NCBI GenBank assembly: GCA_903889245.1
Contig: CAISWQ010000104.1
Span: 1 to 34,726, forward strand
DNA: 34,726 nucleotides
Reading direction: 5' to 3'
Source of the DNA: an uncultured Lentisphaerota bacterium
GTDB taxonomy: Bacteria > Verrucomicrobiota > Kiritimatiellia > CAIQIC01
The translations under genes were made by a program, and so were the position numbers. Below the pieces are notes generated by a model that had not been told where the DNA came from, did no database searches, and saw only the letters and a program-made list of their open reading frames with translations. Numbering within the stretch: the first letter of the stretch is position 1; each line of letters starts with the position of its first letter. Below, piece after piece: positions 33,771-34,726 of the stretch.

Positions 33771-34320
33771 TCTGCTGCTGGCGTTCATCCGCCCGTTGAA
33801 CCGGCTGGGGTTGGATTACATGGTCACCGGCTCGATGGCCGTCATCGTCTATGGTGAACCGCGCCTGACGCACGATGTAGATATTGTTTTGGTGCTGCCA
33901 GCAAACGCCATTGCTCAACTTCATGACGCCTTCCCGCTGGATCAATTCTACTGTCCGCCAGTGGAAGTTTTAGCCACGGAGGCGCGCCGGGTGGAACGCG
34001 GGCACTTCAATCTGATTCACCACGCCACAGGCTTCAAAGCCGATGTCTATCTGGCTGGCGATGACCCCTTGCATCGCGCCGGCTTGAGCAAACGGCGGCG
34101 CATCGAGGTCGGCGGCGAGGCTGTACAGGTCGCGCCACCGGAATACGTCATTGTGCGCAAGCTGGAATACCATCGCGAGGGCGGCTCGGAAAAGCATCTG
34201 CTCGACATCCAGAGCATGCTGGAACTTTCGGGCGAACAAATTGATCTGGCCGAAATCCAGACGTGGGTCACTCGTCTGCATCTGCAAGCCGCGTGGGAGA
34301 AGATTGCACCGACAGCCTGA
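33754..34320 (+). CDS. Nucleotidyltransferase-fold protein (MNT/AbiEii-like)
   Basis: The 188-residue product has the minimal nucleotidyltransferase signature: VTGSMAVIVYG (Gly26-Ser27) and, 14 residues later, HDVDIVLVL (Asp41, Asp43), followed by a helical region. Such proteins act as toxins or antitoxins in MNT/HEPN and AbiE-type systems, or as uncharacterised transferases. The start is TTG at 33754, chosen because it overlaps the upstream small gene and gives a family-like N-terminus; ATG at 33820 would cut into the fold. The two genes sit between 131-bp direct repeats, so they may form a movable cassette. No HEPN partner with its RxxxxH motif is seen. Confidence 0.7.
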   Translation: MQPTPDLLLAFIRPLNRLGLDYMVTGSMAVIVYGEPRLTHDVDIVLVLPANAIAQLHDAFPLDQFYCPPVEVLATEARRVERGHFNLIHHATGFKADVYLAGDDPLHRAGLSKRRRIEVGGEAVQVAPPEYVIVRKLEYHREGGSEKHLLDIQSMLELSGEQIDLAEIQTWVTRLHLQAAWEKIAPTA

Positions 34321-34322
34321 CC

Positions 34323-34382
34323 TTGTAGGCCGGGTCTCCGACCCGGCGCACAGAGCGCCCGGTGAGGTCACCGGGCCTACAA
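34323..34382. repeat. Double-hairpin repeat with TTGTAGGCC/GGCCTACAA arms
   Basis: The outer arms TTGTAGGCC (34323-34331) and GGCCTACAA (34374-34382) enclose two hairpins: one CCGGGTC/GACCCGG and one CGCCCGGTGA/TCACCGGGC. It follows the nucleotidyltransferase stop directly and could act as terminator. A half-unit with arms CCGCGTGA/TCACGCGG follows at 34411-34428, ending at the start of the right direct repeat. Confidence 0.68.
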
Positions 34383-34429
34383 CAATCAGAAAATTATTGG
34401 CCACTGTAGGCCGCGTGACCTCACGCGGC

Positions 34430-34560
34430 GAAACTGCGGAAGTGCTGATCAACTGACCGCCGGCGCGCACATGGCTCTTCGTCCTGTGGGCGGGAGCTAC
34501 AGCTCCCGCGTGCTTCAGCTTGTGGTTTGATGGTGCGGGAGCTGTAGCTCCCGCCCACAA
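34430..34560. repeat. 131-bp direct repeat, right copy
   Basis: Partner of the copy at 33351-33481, starting GAAACTGCGGAAGTGCTGAT. It contains the same 25-bp inverted repeat (34485-34509 and 34535-34559). The stretch 34561-34658 holds no gene other than the possible insertion-sequence end. Confidence 0.85.
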
Positions 34561-34607
34561 AGCTTGTAAAGGCTGCGCATGGGAAAAAGCGTGCGCCCGC
34601 GCCGAAC

Positions 34608-34658
34608 TGAGCTTGCCCCAGTTTGACGGACTCGCGGGGGATGATAAAAGGACCCCGC
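34608..34658 (+). mobile_element. Probable left end of an IS3-family element
   Basis: The segment from TGAGCTTGCCCCAGTTTGAC to the transposase start has the look of an IS3-type terminal inverted repeat (begins TG, followed by a CCCC run) and leader. The other end is outside the window, so the boundary is a guess. Confidence 0.35.
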
Positions 34659-34726
34659 ATGAACACAGAAACGCAGAGCAAGACAACGCGAAGATACGAC
34701 GCGGACTTCAAGCGGCAGGCTGTCGA
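34659..34726 (+). CDS. IS3/IS911-type transposase OrfA, N-terminal part
   Basis: Only the first 22 residues are in the window: MNTETQSKTTRRYDADFKRQ and on. RRYDADFKRQAV is the typical opening of the helix-turn-helix OrfA protein of IS3-family elements, which binds the element's ends and, by frameshifting, forms the OrfAB transposase. AAAGGA lies upstream as ribosome-binding site. The gene is cut by the window end. It sits right after the right-hand direct repeat. Confidence 0.75.
   Translation, partial: MNTETQSKTTRRYDADFKRQAV

Overview
This is a visibly G+C-rich bacterial chromosome segment. I would place it in the PVC superphylum (Verrucomicrobiota, Kiritimatiellota or Lentisphaerota-like). 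That is an inference from gene content (exported FAD-dependent oxidoreductases, a DUF6259-type glycosidase, a MurA with Asp in place of the catalytic Cys), from a gram-negative tripartite efflux pump with a lipoprotein channel, and from abundant intergenic palindrome families. No rRNA, tRNA or CRISPR array was seen.

Layout: (1) 74-3092: an isochorismate synthase gene (minus), then a degenerate HAD-like gene and mazG (plus). (2) 3352-6082: a tightly overlapping three-gene glycan unit, a small coiled-coil protein followed by two GT4 glycosyltransferases. (3) 6230-10197: three independent genes, an exported FAD oxidoreductase, a lower-GC HNH protein that looks acquired, and an exported carbohydrate-binding plus deacetylase protein. 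(4) 10274-13129: murA with an NCS1-type permease and a 58-residue membrane protein. (5) 13242-17470, minus strand: two exported proteins of unknown function and terC. (6) 17635-25819, minus strand: a heavy-metal-type RND pump (outer-membrane factor, adaptor, permease, in transcription order) downstream of a large exported glycosidase-like gene. (7) 26173-28202, minus strand: a stand-alone PAS protein, a TatD hydrolase and a DUF4239 membrane protein. (8) 28486-33096, plus strand: purE, an exported S41 protease homologue lacking its catalytic residues, tsaC, a low-molecular-weight phosphatase and an in-frame RpiB-GlyA fusion. The last three are coupled by short overlaps and match the order of the Bacillus subtilis ywlC-ywlE-rpiB-glyA region. 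(9) 33351-34726: a nucleotidyltransferase gene pair between two 131-bp direct repeats, then the start of an IS3-type transposase gene cut by the window edge.

The most unusual feature is a family of 19-bp near-palindromes, consensus TTTTCCAAGGCTTGGAAAA. They occur as six short arrays (2, 4, 6, 3, 5 and 4 copies) in intergenic or 5' regions. Neighbouring copies are centred 30-32 bp apart in every array, about three turns of B-DNA, although the spacers differ in sequence. Four of the six arrays lie directly upstream of genes for exported proteins. Because the element has no stop codon in any frame, reading frames run through the arrays, and one array appears to have replaced the start codon of the gene beside it.

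Promoter-like sequences of the form TTGAnn-16 bp-TAnnnT recur before several genes. Two of them place the predicted transcription start within a few bases of a GTG codon, suggesting leaderless messages. A second class of repeat has outer arms beginning GTAG/CTAC that enclose two inner hairpins. It sits between genes in several unrelated sequence versions.
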